A model generated the notes under the pieces. That model was given only the letters and a program-made list of their open reading frames with translations. It did no database searches and was not told where the DNA came from. Below, piece by piece: positions 7,671 to 18,012 of a stretch of 64,000 nt of DNA. A program made the position numbers and the translations under genes. This stretch comes from an uncultured Oscillospiraceae bacterium (lineage in GTDB: Bacteria; Bacillota; Clostridia; Oscillospirales; Ruminococcaceae). Numbering within the stretch: the first letter of the stretch is position 1; the number at the start of each line of letters is the position of its first letter. The stretch lies in contig CATJLA010000087.1 in assembly GCA_949741215.1 (NCBI GenBank), positions 1 through 64,000 of the forward strand, in the 5' to 3' direction.

Positions 7671-10415
7671 ATGGGTTTTATGGAGAAAATATTCGGTTCC
7701 TACTCCAAACGGGAGCTGAAGCGGGTGAACCCCATAGCGCAAAAGGTTTTTGACTTGGAGGACGAGTTTAAGAAGAAAACAGACGATGAGCTGAAAGCCA
7801 TGACCCCTAAATTTAAGGAGAGGCTGGCTAACGGGGAAACGTTGGACGACCTGCTGCCCGAGGCATTTGCTACCTGCCGGGAGGTAACTGACAGAGTGCT
7901 GGGCAAAAGGCACTTCCCGGTGCAGATTATCGGCGGCATTGTGCTGCACCAGGGCCGTATTGCCGAGATGAAAACCGGTGAGGGGAAAACCCAGGTGGCT
8001 GCTTTGCCCGCCTACCTGAATGCCTTGGAGGGAAAAGGAGTTCATGTGGTTACGGTGAATGACTATCTGGCCAAGTACGGCTCGGAGCAGATGGGCAAGA
8101 TTTACCGGTTTTTGGGGCTTTCTGTCGGCCTGATTGTAAGTGGGCTGGATAATGAGCAGCGGCGTCAGGCTTATGCTGCTGATATTACCTATGGTACCAA
8201 TAACGAGTTCGGATTTGATTACCTGCGGGACAATATGGTTACCTACAAGGCCCAGCAGGTGCAGAGAGGGCACCGGTTTGCTATTGTGGATGAGGTGGAC
8301 TCTATCCTGATTGACGAGGCCAGGACGCCGTTGATTATCTCCGGGCAGGGGGATAAATCTACCGACCTGTACAAGCAGGCGGACGTGTTTGCCAGAAAGC
8401 TGACCTGTGTGCGGGTAAAGGAGCTGGACGACAAGCAGGACAACGACAGCGCTTATGACGCTGATTATATTGTGGACGAAAAGGCGAAAACCGCAACCTT
8501 GACCCCCAGCGGTGTAAAAAAGGCGGAAACCTATTTTAATGTGGAAAATTTGATGGATCCGGAGAATATGACGCTGCAGCACCACGTGAACCAGGCGATT
8601 AAAGCTCATGGCATTATGCACCGGGATGTAGATTATGTCGTGAAGGATAACGAGGTTATTATTGTTGACGAGTTTACGGGACGTTTGATGATTGGACGGC
8701 GGTATAACGAGGGGCTGCACCAGGCGATTGAGGCCAAGGAGAATGTGCAGGTTGCCCATGAGTCCAAAACGCTGGCGACGATTACCTTCCAGAACTTTTT
8801 TAGGATGTACGAGAAGCTTTCCGGCATGACCGGTACAGCGCTGACTGAGGAAAGCGAGTTCAGGGAGATTTATAACCTGGATGTGGTGGAGATTCCTACC
8901 AATATGCCGGTGATCCGGAAGGACCATGCGGATGTGGTGTATAAAACCGAAAAAGCCAAGTACAACGCTGTTGTTGACCAGGTGGTGGTCTGCCATGAGA
9001 AGGGCCAGCCGGTGCTGGTGGGTACGGTTTCCATCGATAAGTCCGAGCTGTTAAGCGGGATGCTGAAGCGCCGGGGGATCAAGCATGAGGTGCTGAACGC
9101 CAAGCAGCATGAAAAAGAGGCGGAGATTGTGGCCCAGGCCGGTAAGTTTGGGGCGGTTACTATCGCTACCAACATGGCGGGACGGGGCACGGATATTATG
9201 CTGGGCGGCAACGCGGAATTTCTTGCCAAGGCTGAAATGCGGCGGATGCAGATTCCGGAGGAGATTATTACCGAGGCGATTGGCTATGGTGAGACCGATG
9301 ACGAGGAGATTTTATCCGCCAGAAAAACCTTTATTGAATTGGAACAGAAATATAAGGAGCAGATACGTCCGGAAGGGGAAAAGGTAAAGGAAGCCGGGGG
9401 CCTGTTTATTGTGGGCACCGAGCGGCATGAGTCCCGCCGGATTGACAACCAGCTGCGGGGCCGTTCCGGACGGTTGGGGGACCCGGGTGAGAGCCGGTTT
9501 TTCCTCTCGCTGGAGGACGATTTGATGCGGCTGTTTGGCGGGGAGCGGATACAGAATTTGATGGACACGATGGGCGTGGAAGAGGACATGCCCATTGAAA
9601 ACCGGATGCTTACCGGGGCCATTGAGTCCGCCCAGAGCAAGGTGGAGCTACGGAACTTTAGTATCCGGAAAAATGTGCTGCAGTATGACGACGTGATGAA
9701 CCGGCAGCGGGAGATTATTTACGGGCAGCGGGAGCAGGTGCTGGCCGGGGAGGATATCTCTGCGTCCATCAAGAAGATGGTGAAGGACTCTGTTTCCGGC
9801 ACGGTGGATGCTTATCTGGCGGACAACGAGGCGAAATATCAGTGGAACCTGGACGGGCTGCGGGACTTTTATTTGGGCTGGCTGACTGTGCCGGACGATT
9901 TCGTCTTTGAAAATGACGAGGCGCTGGAGGCTATTACAAAAGAGCAGATTAAGGAACAGCTGACTGACAGGGCCATGAAGTTTTATGACTTTAGAGAGAA
10001 CCAGTTTGGCTCCAAGATTATGCGGGAGCTGGAGCGGGTGATTTTGCTGAAAAATGTGGATACCCTGTGGATGGATCACATTGACGCTATGGACGAGCTG
10101 AAAAAGGGGATTTCCCTGCGGGCGTATGCCCAGCGGGACCCGGCGGTGGAGTATCGGATTGAAGGCTTTGAGATGTTTGACCAGATGGTGCATTCCATTC
10201 AGGAAAACACTGTAAAGATGCTGTATACCGTACAGCTGCGACCGGAGGCCGGGGAGCCCAAGCGGGAGCAGGTGGCCAAGCCTACTCAGGCAAGCGGTGG
10301 GTCCGCCAACAGCAGTGAGGGGACTACGGTACAGGCTAAGTCCAGCAAGGTGGGGCGGAATGACCCCTGCCCCTGCGGGAGCGGGAAGAAGTATAAAAAG
10401 TGCTGTGGGCGGTAA
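7671..10415 (+). CDS. secA: Preprotein translocase ATPase SecA
   Basis: [56 protein letters not shown]-terminal [17 protein letters not shown] zinc motif. Confidence 0.98.
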   Translation: MGFMEKIFGSYSKRELKRVNPIAQKVFDLEDEFKKKTDDELKAMTPKFKERLANGETLDDLLPEAFATCREVTDRVLGKRHFPVQIIGGIVLHQGRIAEMKTGEGKTQVAALPAYLNALEGKGVHVVTVNDYLAKYGSEQMGKIYRFLGLSVGLIVSGLDNEQRRQAYAADITYGTNNEFGFDYLRDNMVTYKAQQVQRGHRFAIVDEVDSILIDEARTPLIISGQGDKSTDLYKQADVFARKLTCVRVKELDDKQDNDSAYDADYIVDEKAKTATLTPSGVKKAETYFNVENLMDPENMTLQHHVNQAIKAHGIMHRDVDYVVKDNEVIIVDEFTGRLMIGRRYNEGLHQAIEAKENVQVAHESKTLATITFQNFFRMYEKLSGMTGTALTEESEFREIYNLDVVEIPTNMPVIRKDHADVVYKTEKAKYNAVVDQVVVCHEKGQPVLVGTVSIDKSELLSGMLKRRGIKHEVLNAKQHEKEAEIVAQAGKFGAVTIATNMAGRGTDIMLGGNAEFLAKAEMRRMQIPEEIITEAIGYGETDDEEILSARKTFIELEQKYKEQIRPEGEKVKEAGGLFIVGTERHESRRIDNQLRGRSGRLGDPGESRFFLSLEDDLMRLFGGERIQNLMDTMGVEEDMPIENRMLTGAIESAQSKVELRNFSIRKNVLQYDDVMNRQREIIYGQREQVLAGEDISASIKKMVKDSVSGTVDAYLADNEAKYQWNLDGLRDFYLGWLTVPDDFVFENDEALEAITKEQIKEQLTDRAMKFYDFRENQFGSKIMRELERVILLKNVDTLWMDHIDAMDELKKGISLRAYAQRDPAVEYRIEGFEMFDQMVHSIQENTVKMLYTVQLRPEAGEPKREQVAKPTQASGGSANSSEGTTVQAKSSKVGRNDPCPCGSGKKYKKCCGR

Positions 10416-10469
10416 AAGCACGACGGTGCTGCTTTACAATGCCCCCAGCTTTAAGGGAGGCCCGCAAAG

Positions 10470-10913
10470 ATGATGATTGAGCCGGTAACTGCCGATTCCT
10501 TGACAGAGGCGGCGAAAATCCATTCTGCAAGCTGGAAGGAATCTCATAAGGGCTTTTGTACGCCGGAGTTTGTGGCGCTGCATACGCCGGAACGGCAGAA
10601 AAGCTACCTGGAGGCAGAGATTGCAAAGGGGAACCGGGTGTATCTGCTTACCGACCATAAGCCGGTGGGGATTGTTTCGGTTTGCGGCAGCCTGATTGGG
10701 AATCTGTATGTCCTGCCGGAGGAGCAGAACAAAGGCTATGGGACGAAACTGCTGGCTTTTGCAGTCTGCCACTGTGAGGGGACGCCGTTTTTATGGGTTC
10801 TCAATACAAATCACGGCGCCCGGCGGCTCTATGAGAGCAGCGGGTTCCGGTTTACAGGTAAAACCATCGTGCATTCTGATTCCCTATATGAAATGGAATT
10901 CAGGCTACATTAA
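10470..10913 (+). CDS. GNAT family N-acetyltransferase
   Basis: IGNLYVLPEEQNKGYGTKLLAFA...WVLNTNHGARRLYESSGFRFTG. Confidence 0.88.
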   Translation: MMIEPVTADSLTEAAKIHSASWKESHKGFCTPEFVALHTPERQKSYLEAEIAKGNRVYLLTDHKPVGIVSVCGSLIGNLYVLPEEQNKGYGTKLLAFAVCHCEGTPFLWVLNTNHGARRLYESSGFRFTGKTIVHSDSLYEMEFRLH

Positions 10914-10925
10914 CAATCAGAGAAA

Positions 10926-10959
10926 GAAAAAGCAGGCTCCAAGCGGGGCCTGCTTTTTT
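10926..10959 (+). terminator. Rho-independent terminator
   Basis: AAAAAGCAGGC..GCCTGCTTTTTT. Confidence 0.8.
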
Positions 10960-11025
10960 GCGCGGTGGATGCACTTGTTGCCGGGGACTTGCCGGGAGGC
11001 AGAAGAAAATCGGGCGGCAGTCCTG

Positions 11026-11283
11026 TCACGCAGAGAGGATTTTGCGGATGGCCTCCTCGGTTAGGCCGTACTGCTGGGCTAGCTGGGGGACGTTAGCGCC
11101 TGCCCGGTAAGCCTCCCGAATGGCCTGGTTGCGCTGTTTGTAATAGCTGCGGGCGCCGGAGGCCTCTCCCCAGGGCTTTTTTTCTCCGGCGGCGGGAACG
11201 TAGAGCATGCCGCCGGAAATGTATTGCTGCAGTTCTCGGAGAAGCTTGTCTGGAAGTATATTTTGTGCATTTTTATACCTCAT
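11026..11283 (-). CDS. CD3324-family protein (HTH-like)
   Basis: MRYKNAQNILPDKLLRELQQYISGGMLYVP...NQAIREAYRAGANVPQLAQQYGLTEEAIRKIL. Confidence 0.7.
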   Translation of the reverse strand: MRYKNAQNILPDKLLRELQQYISGGMLYVPAAGEKKPWGEASGARSYYKQRNQAIREAYRAGANVPQLAQQYGLTEEAIRKILSA

Positions 11284-12310
11284 GGAGAAAATCCTCTCGG
11301 GTGGGATATTCCCGAATATGGCCGCCGCCGGACTGGATAGCCTGGCGCATCTGCTGCTCCAGCTTATCGGCATGGGCGGCAAAGGCGGGGAGGTTTTGAG
11401 GGTCAAAATGGGACATCAGCTCCATTTTGGGCAGGTTAAAGTCCTCACAGACGTCGTTTAGCTCCTTTTGCAGAAAGCTGCCCCAGTAGCAGCAGCCGGA
11501 TACGTCCCCCAAGGCGGCGTAATGGCGGATGCGCAGCCAGGTGTAGGAAAGCTCGCCGTACCAGTCAGCCAAATCCTGAAAGTTATGTTCCGGGGACGGG
11601 GCTGCGTCCGGACAGCTGAGGGCGGCTGAGGTTATGGCAATCAGCCGGTGACAGAGCTGTTTGAGGCAGGGTTCGTCCGTTTCGGCCACAAGGGCGGCGG
11701 AAAGCTCGGCGTAATTTTGGGGCAGCCCGCCCATTTGACGCAGCTCCTCCAGGCGGAGGGCAGAGTGTGTTCCTTTGAAACAGCGGCCTTGGGCGAAGCA
11801 GAGTGCGCGGTCCAGGAAATAGGAGATGTAGTTGGCAGCCATCTTTACATCGCTGCCGCTGCTGAACAGCAGGTTCAGGTACAGCTGCCGCGCCTGCTGA
11901 AAAGCCTCTAAGCTGCGGGCCCGCTGCTGCACCGGGTCGCTCAGGTTCTTTTGCAGACGGGACTGCAGATCCCGGAACCGCTGGGCGTCCTCGGGGGTGC
12001 GGGCGTACATGATTTCTCCGTCTGCCAGGCAGGAGAGATTTTGCTCCTCCAGGGAGGCAAAGCGCTCCAGACGCTGCCACTCAATGCCCCAGATGTCAAA
12101 CCCGATGCCCTCTAAAATAAAGGTTTGGGCAAAGCGGCGGCCTTTATCGGTGATAGGCACAAAATAGCTGAAGGCGGGCGGGGTGGGGTCCATTCGCCAG
12201 AGGCTGTGGGAGATTACCAGGGCAATATCGTCGGCATACTGCTCCCGGATGGTATTCAGCACCCATTGGTTTACAAACTGCTGGGTATCGTTTTCATGGA
12301 TCTTGTTCAT
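11273..12310 (-). CDS. Hypothetical protein
   Basis: 345 aa ORF overlapping the start of the CD3324-like gene; no recognised motif. Confidence 0.6.
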   Translation of the reverse strand: MNKIHENDTQQFVNQWVLNTIREQYADDIALVISHSLWRMDPTPPAFSYFVPITDKGRRFAQTFILEGIGFDIWGIEWQRLERFASLEEQNLSCLADGEIMYARTPEDAQRFRDLQSRLQKNLSDPVQQRARSLEAFQQARQLYLNLLFSSGSDVKMAANYISYFLDRALCFAQGRCFKGTHSALRLEELRQMGGLPQNYAELSAALVAETDEPCLKQLCHRLIAITSAALSCPDAAPSPEHNFQDLADWYGELSYTWLRIRHYAALGDVSGCCYWGSFLQKELNDVCEDFNLPKMELMSHFDPQNLPAFAAHADKLEQQMRQAIQSGGGHIREYPTREDFLHEV

Positions 12311-12524
12311 TCAAATCCCTCGCTTTTATTTAGGTATAGAAGTCAAACCGGTTTGTTCTGGTTTTATCCTATCATAAAAGGATGGCGGGGAAAAGAGAGA
12401 AAACTTGTAAAAACGTTTGGTTTGCAGGACGTCACTGAAAAAGATAGGCCGGTGCGGAACGCCAAAAAGGCTGCCGCGGGATGAACCGCAGCAGCCACGT
12501 CTAAATTTAATGAAAAAGCAGAGG

Positions 12525-13385
12525 TTATTCGATGCCTTTGAGGGCCTCTGCTTCCGCTTTTTCTACCCGGATTTGGGAATCCCGCAGCAGGCGGACCTCC
12601 TTTTTGGGGTACAGCTTGGGGATACCGTCGCTTTTTTCCAGCATGACCTTCAGCATACCGGTAAGCAGGTTGACCTCGGTAACAGTGCCTTTGCCGTCCG
12701 CCGTGGAGACATAGGCGCCTACCTTGGGGGTGGTGCGCAGCAGGGATTCGTAGGCGTTCTGCTCGTATTTGAGGCAGCACATCAGCCGGCCGCAGATACC
12801 GGAGATTTTAGTGGGATTCAGGGAAAGACTTTGCTCCTTGGCCATTTTGATGGAAACCGGCTGGAACTCCCCTAAAAAGGAGGAGCAGCAGAAGGGACGG
12901 CCGCAGATGCCGATGCCCCCCAGCATTTTGGCTTCGTCCCGAACGCCGATCTGCCGCAGCTCGATACGGGTGCGGAAAACGGAGGCAAGGTCCTTTACCA
13001 GCTCCCGGAAGTCCACCCGGCCGTCCGCCGTGAAATAGAACAGGATTTTGTTGTTGTCAAAGGTGTATTCTACGTCGATCAGCTTCATGTTCAGCTTATG
13101 ATCGGCGATTTTTTTCAGGCAGATGGCAAAGGCTTGCTTTTCCTTTTCCTCATTGGCTTTTACCCGCTTCAGATCCTCCGGCGTTGCCACCCGGACCACC
13201 TGCTTTAAGGGCTTGACCACCTGTTCCTCCAGGATTTGGCGGTTGGCCATGGCTACCTCGCCGCATTCTACACCGCGGGCGGTTTCTACAATCACCCGTG
13301 TGCCTACCTCTACCTGGTTGGCGCCGGGGTCAAAATAATAGATTTTTCCTACGTCCTTAAATCGGACTCCGATTACTTCTGCCAC
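12525..13385 (-). CDS. ricT: PSP1-domain protein, RicT/YaaT-like
   Basis: MLGGIGICGRPFCCSSFLGEFQPVSIKMAKEQSLSLNPTKISGICGRLMCCLKYE. Confidence 0.92.
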   Translation of the reverse strand: MAEVIGVRFKDVGKIYYFDPGANQVEVGTRVIVETARGVECGEVAMANRQILEEQVVKPLKQVVRVATPEDLKRVKANEEKEKQAFAICLKKIADHKLNMKLIDVEYTFDNNKILFYFTADGRVDFRELVKDLASVFRTRIELRQIGVRDEAKMLGGIGICGRPFCCSSFLGEFQPVSIKMAKEQSLSLNPTKISGICGRLMCCLKYEQNAYESLLRTTPKVGAYVSTADGKGTVTEVNLLTGMLKVMLEKSDGIPKLYPKKEVRLLRDSQIRVEKAEAEALKGIE

Positions 13386-13468
13386 AAATGTCCTCCTTTT
13401 TTATGGCTGCCGGCAAACAGGGCTTGCCGGCGCGTGTGGTTTGTGTTTGGGGACGGAACTGCAGGGTG

Positions 13469-13783
13469 TTATTCCCGTGCTACAGAGATTTTAATCACCT
13501 TCAGGGGCTGATTCCCGTGGTTCCAGATGGAGTGGGGGATCATGCCGTTGACAAAAAACATTTCATCCTTTTGGACGATATGGCTTTCCGCTCCGGTAAT
13601 GACTTCCGCTTCGCCCTCCACTACGATGAAAATGTGGTTATCGCTGTGGGTATGATTGCCTTGAGGGCCGCCGCCGTTCTTTTCGATATAGGCTACCGCG
13701 CCCCACTGGATGGTACCCATGTTGTCAAACAGCTTTTTGGCTAAAAAACCGGTGTGTCCTTCCGGCGTGATAAATCCTTCCAT
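13469..13783 (-). CDS. Cupin-domain protein
   Basis: HTHSDNHIFIVVEGEAEVITGAESHIVQKDEMFFVNGMIPHSIWNHGNQPLKVI. Confidence 0.85.
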   Translation of the reverse strand: MEGFITPEGHTGFLAKKLFDNMGTIQWGAVAYIEKNGGGPQGNHTHSDNHIFIVVEGEAEVITGAESHIVQKDEMFFVNGMIPHSIWNHGNQPLKVIKISVARE

Positions 13784-13863
13784 AACGAAGTATCCTCCCT
13801 TTTGGGACAGCTGCCGGGAGAGCCTGAGATAACAAACCGGCTGTGCCGTCCCGCAAAAAATAA

Positions 13864-14829
13864 TTATGTGATTGCTTTGATTTTTGCGCTGAGACCTGCG
13901 AGAATTAGGGTAAGGTTGACGTTTTGGCCTAATAACTCCGCAGTATCTTCTATTATATCAATTATTTTTACCCACTGCAATGCCGAAAGCCTGGAAGAAT
14001 GCTGTTTTGTAAAGGAATTTTCGGAATGTTTGGAAAATTTCTCCGCCGCCATCTCCTTACAGAGCTCTTTGAGAAGGGGGAGGACGGCGAGAAGCTGGTC
14101 TTTTTTACGGTCATACCGAGTAAGGTAGGCGGCCAGCTGGAACTCGTCATCCTGAAGAATGTGGGTGAGCAGCTGCCGGGCTTGGGGGCCGGGGCCGTCC
14201 TCCGGTTGGGCGGCAAGGGCCATAGCTTTGCCGATATTGCCGCCTGCTTCCTCCGCAAGCTGGCGGAGATGTTCTGGAGGTTCTTGAGGAAGCTGTTGGG
14301 TAAGATAGCTGAAGCACTGGCTGGGGGTAGGAGGCTGCAAGGAGAATACGGCGCAGCGGGATACCACTGTTTCCAGCAGGGAGGAGCGGTTCTCACACAG
14401 CAGCAGGAACATACCGTGAGCGGGGGGTTCCTCCAGGATTTTGAGAAGGGCGTTTTGGGCGGAGACTGTCATATTTTGGGCGTTTTGCAGGAGGTAGATT
14501 TTTTTTTCGCCTTCATTGGGGGCGATTTGGATGGTTTCACGGATTTGGCGGATGGTTTCGATATGAAAAGAGAGGGGGGCGGTGCAGGATTCGCCCACGG
14601 TGATCCAATCCGGATGGACGCCGCGCTGGGCCTTTTTGCAGCCGGTACAGAGGCCGCAGGGCGGGGTTTGGCCGGTACAGAGGACGGCCTGGGCCAGAGC
14701 GCGGGCCACGGTGCGTTTGCCGGAGCCGGGTTCGCCCTCCAGCAGGATAGCGTGGGGCAGGCGGCGGTTTTGGGACATTTCCCGTAGGGTTTGGATAAGC
14801 TGGCGGTTGGCGAGAAAGGTTTCCAGCAT
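13864..14829 (-). CDS. holB: DNA polymerase III subunit delta'
   Basis: LPHAILLEGEPGSGKRTVARALAQAVLC...CGLCTGCKKAQRGVHPD...ILEEPPAHGMFLL. Confidence 0.92.
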   Translation of the reverse strand: MLETFLANRQLIQTLREMSQNRRLPHAILLEGEPGSGKRTVARALAQAVLCTGQTPPCGLCTGCKKAQRGVHPDWITVGESCTAPLSFHIETIRQIRETIQIAPNEGEKKIYLLQNAQNMTVSAQNALLKILEEPPAHGMFLLLCENRSSLLETVVSRCAVFSLQPPTPSQCFSYLTQQLPQEPPEHLRQLAEEAGGNIGKAMALAAQPEDGPGPQARQLLTHILQDDEFQLAAYLTRYDRKKDQLLAVLPLLKELCKEMAAEKFSKHSENSFTKQHSSRLSALQWVKIIDIIEDTAELLGQNVNLTLILAGLSAKIKAIT

Positions 14830-15058
14830 GGTTGACCTCCGTTCCGCTTTTACAAGCTTGTGCCGGAGCTTGTTTTTTGGGGGGGAGAGCTCCGGCTGGG
14901 TTTTATCAAAAAAACAGGCAGACGCTGCCGCCTGCCCCTTAGTTTATTACAGTTTTCAGGTTGCCCTTTTCAGACGGGAGAGCCTGCCTGGATGCCCATG
15001 GTTATGGAAAGGCAGGAGACAAAACGACGTCCTAAAAAGGGAGTGGAAAAAAGTGGCT

Positions 15059-15382
15059 TTACAGCTTCTCGAAGCGCTCTACGTCCATAACGAAAACGGT
15101 TGCGCCGCCGATGGTGACCTCAATGGGGAAGGAGGAGTACATACCTACGCCGTAAGAGGCGGTAGAGGGAACCATTTGGCTGCGTTTTTTGCTGTGCTCC
15201 CCAATAATTTTAATTACCTGATCCACCTTTTCGTCATCTGTACCTACCAGGAAGGTGGTGTTGCCGGACATTAAGAACCCGCCGGTAGTAGCCAGCTTAG
15301 TTACTGAAAACCTGGCTTTTGTCAGGCCGGAGGATACTTTGGAGCTGTCTTCATTTGATACAATGGCGAGAATTAACTTCAT
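15059..15382 (-). CDS. Cyclic-di-AMP receptor, PII-like (DarA/PstA-type)
   Basis: MKLILAIVSNEDSSKVSSGLTKARFSVTKLATTGGFLMSGNTTFLVGTDDEKVDQVI. Confidence 0.93.
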   Translation of the reverse strand: MKLILAIVSNEDSSKVSSGLTKARFSVTKLATTGGFLMSGNTTFLVGTDDEKVDQVIKIIGEHSKKRSQMVPSTASYGVGMYSSFPIEVTIGGATVFVMDVERFEKL

Positions 15383-15399
15383 ACAAAAACCTCCTTTAT

Positions 15400-15595
15400 T
15401 AAGTAAAAGGGAATAGTGAAGAGTGAATAGGGATAGAACGCTCCTATGGGAGCGATTTGAATGGTGCGGAGGAGGGGGCGGATTGGTGGTTTGGGGAATG
15501 GCTTGGGCAGTTATTGTTTACAGAGAAACCCTTTTCAAATCCGTCCCGCAGGGACACCTACACTATTTACTATTCACTATTACTTTTTACTTATA
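15400..15595. repeat. Complete MITE/REP-like inverted-repeat element (copy E)
   Basis: TAAGTAAAAGGGAATAGTGAAGAGTGAATAGGGATAG..GCTCCtatgGGAGC.. and inverted TAAGTAAAAAGTAATAGTGAATAGTAAATAGTGTAGGTGTCCCtgcGGGAC.. Confidence 0.8.
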
Positions 15596-15611
15596 AAATA
15601 TCTTCTTTTTT

Positions 15612-16946
15612 TTATTTTACCACATTTAGGAAGGAAATTCTATACTGTTTGAGGGTTTTTATTAAATTTTTTTCGATACGTTCGCCAGGCATGACGATGG
15701 GGATGCCCGGCGGACAGGGGCTTTTGACGCAGGCGCAGATTTTATTTTCGCATTGTTTTACCGGAAGGAGCTGGGAGTGGCTGAATATGGCCTCCCGGAG
15801 GGTGATGCCGCTTTGGGCTACAGGCAGGGGGGCGGGGGGACCCTGAGAGAGAGAAGGCTTTGGATGGATATTTTGCAGCATTTGGCTGACTCGCGCCCAG
15901 TCCTGCTCCCGCAGGAAGGAGGACATTAACAGGACACAGCCTACTGAAGAAAGATACTCCGGCTCAATGCCATGAGAACGGAGGTGCTGCCCGAATTGTT
16001 CGCCGGTATAACCTACGGAAGCAAAGCCTAGGGTGAGGCGGGTTGGGTCACACAAGTGGGGCGGGCCAGGGACGAAAAAGCCTTTTTGCTGTGCCAATGC
16101 CTTTAGGGAGGCGGTACGGCGGGCGGTTTGGGCCAGGTCCTGCCGGCATTGGGTGTGGATATAGTCCAAGGCCCTGTCAATAGAAAGCATGATTAAGTAG
16201 CTGGGGCTGGTACTGCCGAACATGGACATGGTTTGTTTGGCATGGGGAAGGTATTTTTCCTCCCCGATATGGAGAAGCGCCCCGCCGGTGATTACCGGCA
16301 TGGTTTTGTGAAGAGAGTCACAGCAGAGAGAGGCGCCTTGGGTTATGGGGTGGCAAGGGGGGGCTAAAAAGGGCAGGTGAGCCCCGTGGGCGTTATCTAC
16401 CAGCAGAGGGATGTTCCGGGAGCGGCAAAGTGATGAAATTGCGCTTACGTCCGACAAAACACCAAAGTAATCAGGGCTGGTTAGGTATACCCCTTTGGCG
16501 TTAGGGTGTTGGACAAGGGCGCGCTCGATATCCTCCGGGGCAAGGGTGGAGCCGATGCCGTCCGGGTTTTGCCGGGGGTAGACCCAGTGGGGGCGGAGGT
16601 CCAAAAGGGCCATGGCGTTTACGGCGGAAACATGGAGGTTGCGGCCGGCGATCAGTTCGTTGCCAGGGAGAAAGGCCAGGGCCAGCATGGTTTGGATACA
16701 CAGGGTTGACCCTCCGGCAGAAAGCAAGGTGCCTTTGCTGCCGTAAAGCTGGGAGTATTGGCGCTCACACTCGGCAATGGCTTCTTCGGCTTGGTAGAGA
16801 CTATCAGTACCCTGAACCTCGGTGAGATCATATGGCAGGACAGGGGCGAGAAGGTCGAAGGCAGCGCCCTTGTGGCCAGGCATATGGGTACGGGAAAGAT
16901 CCTTTTGCAGGTATTGCTCCAGGGCGGTTTGGATAGGGGTTTTCAT
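15612..16946 (-). CDS. Orn/Lys/Arg decarboxylase-like, PLP-dependent aminotransferase fold
   Basis: MPGHKGAAFDLLAP...DLTEVQGTDSLYQAEEAI...SLHKTMPVITGGALLHI. Confidence 0.88.
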   Translation of the reverse strand: MKTPIQTALEQYLQKDLSRTHMPGHKGAAFDLLAPVLPYDLTEVQGTDSLYQAEEAIAECERQYSQLYGSKGTLLSAGGSTLCIQTMLALAFLPGNELIAGRNLHVSAVNAMALLDLRPHWVYPRQNPDGIGSTLAPEDIERALVQHPNAKGVYLTSPDYFGVLSDVSAISSLCRSRNIPLLVDNAHGAHLPFLAPPCHPITQGASLCCDSLHKTMPVITGGALLHIGEEKYLPHAKQTMSMFGSTSPSYLIMLSIDRALDYIHTQCRQDLAQTARRTASLKALAQQKGFFVPGPPHLCDPTRLTLGFASVGYTGEQFGQHLRSHGIEPEYLSSVGCVLLMSSFLREQDWARVSQMLQNIHPKPSLSQGPPAPLPVAQSGITLREAIFSHSQLLPVKQCENKICACVKSPCPPGIPIVMPGERIEKNLIKTLKQYRISFLNVVK

Positions 16947-17048
16947 GGGGGATCCGGCTCCTTTCAGGGAAATAGAGGGGTTTGAAAAAGAACAGCCCGG
17001 AGGCAGAAAGCTCCGGGCGGCAGTTTCGTCCAAAAAATAAAGGGAGGG

Positions 17049-17302
17049 CTAACTGTTTTGTTTGACCTCCAGATCAATATATTCCTTTTTGTAATGGAAG
17101 ATGCGGGAGGCTGTTCTGGCAATGCCGTACAAGGCGGCAAATAAAATTCCTGGCCACCAACGCAGCGCCTGCCCCAGCCATAAAACGATTACTGAGAGAA
17201 AAGTAGGGGAGAGAGTATCCAAAATGTATTCCAGCAGGTGGTCCCGAATATGACGGCGGAACTGAAACTGCTTTTTTCCTCAGCGGTGAAGGGCTGGCTC
17301 AT
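17049..17302 (-). pseudogene. Small two-TM-like protein split by a one-base frameshift in an A6 tract
   Basis: MSQPFTAEEK, frameshift, then QFQFRRHIRDHLLEYILDTLSPTFLSVIVLWLGQALRWWPGILFAALYGIARTASRIFHYKKEYIDLEVKQNS*; total 254 nt (one short of a codon multiple). Confidence 0.65.
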
Positions 17303-17445
17303 TCAATCTCCTCCTTGACTTTTCCTGATACCTATGATAAAATACAGGGTACATCATTGGTAAAAATGAACACAAATATTTTTCGTATTATACCATAAGT
17401 TCATCAAATTGTCAATAAGTTTTTTATTTGAAAGGATGTGTGGGG

Positions 17446-18012
17446 ATGGATTTTTCTTTGGCTTTTTTACAGAAAAGCTCCCTGCAAAGCGCTGCCAATG
17501 AGATTTTGGCTGCCAATCAGGCAAGCCGGCGGTTTGAGCTTACCTTATCCCCAAAGGAAGCGGAGGCTTTGGTACAAAGACGGGGAGAGGCGCTTTCGTC
17601 CAGTGGGCGGGTGGAGTTTGACTGTGCCCTGGTGCCTCAAATGATTGAGCTGTTTTGCGACTCCAAATATTTGAACCAAGCGGAGTATGCCGAGGTTTTG
17701 GGGGATTTGGTGGAGGCGTTTTACTACTTCAAAACCGAGATGCTGGACCGGGTGGACGACCAGACCTTGCTGCGGCTGATGCGGGATGAGTTTGAGGAAT
17801 GTAAAGGCAATATGGAGCTGTTGACCGGCACCGCCTTGGAGCGGGCGGCCCGGCGGGTGAGGGAGGGGCTGCCACCTGTGCCCGGGGACGAGGAGCTGAC
17901 ACAAATGCTGATGGAGCAGGAGGAAGAAGAGGACCCTATGGAGCAGGATGACGAGGACGGGGAGGAGGAGCACCATCATGAACACGGCGAACACTGCGGG
18001 CATGCGCACTGA
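17446..18012 (+). CDS. DUF6323-like protein with acidic His-rich tail
   Basis: MDFSLAFLQKSSLQSAANEILAANQASRRFELTLSPKEAEALV...; C-term EEHHHEHGEHCGHAH. Confidence 0.65.
   Translation: MDFSLAFLQKSSLQSAANEILAANQASRRFELTLSPKEAEALVQRRGEALSSSGRVEFDCALVPQMIELFCDSKYLNQAEYAEVLGDLVEAFYYFKTEMLDRVDDQTLLRLMRDEFEECKGNMELLTGTALERAARRVREGLPPVPGDEELTQMLMEQEEEEDPMEQDDEDGEEEHHHEHGEHCGHAH

Noticed and set aside
7431-8996. 521-aa minus-strand ORF and other long ORFs antisense to secA
   Set aside because: Antisense to unambiguous secA; no recognisable domains.
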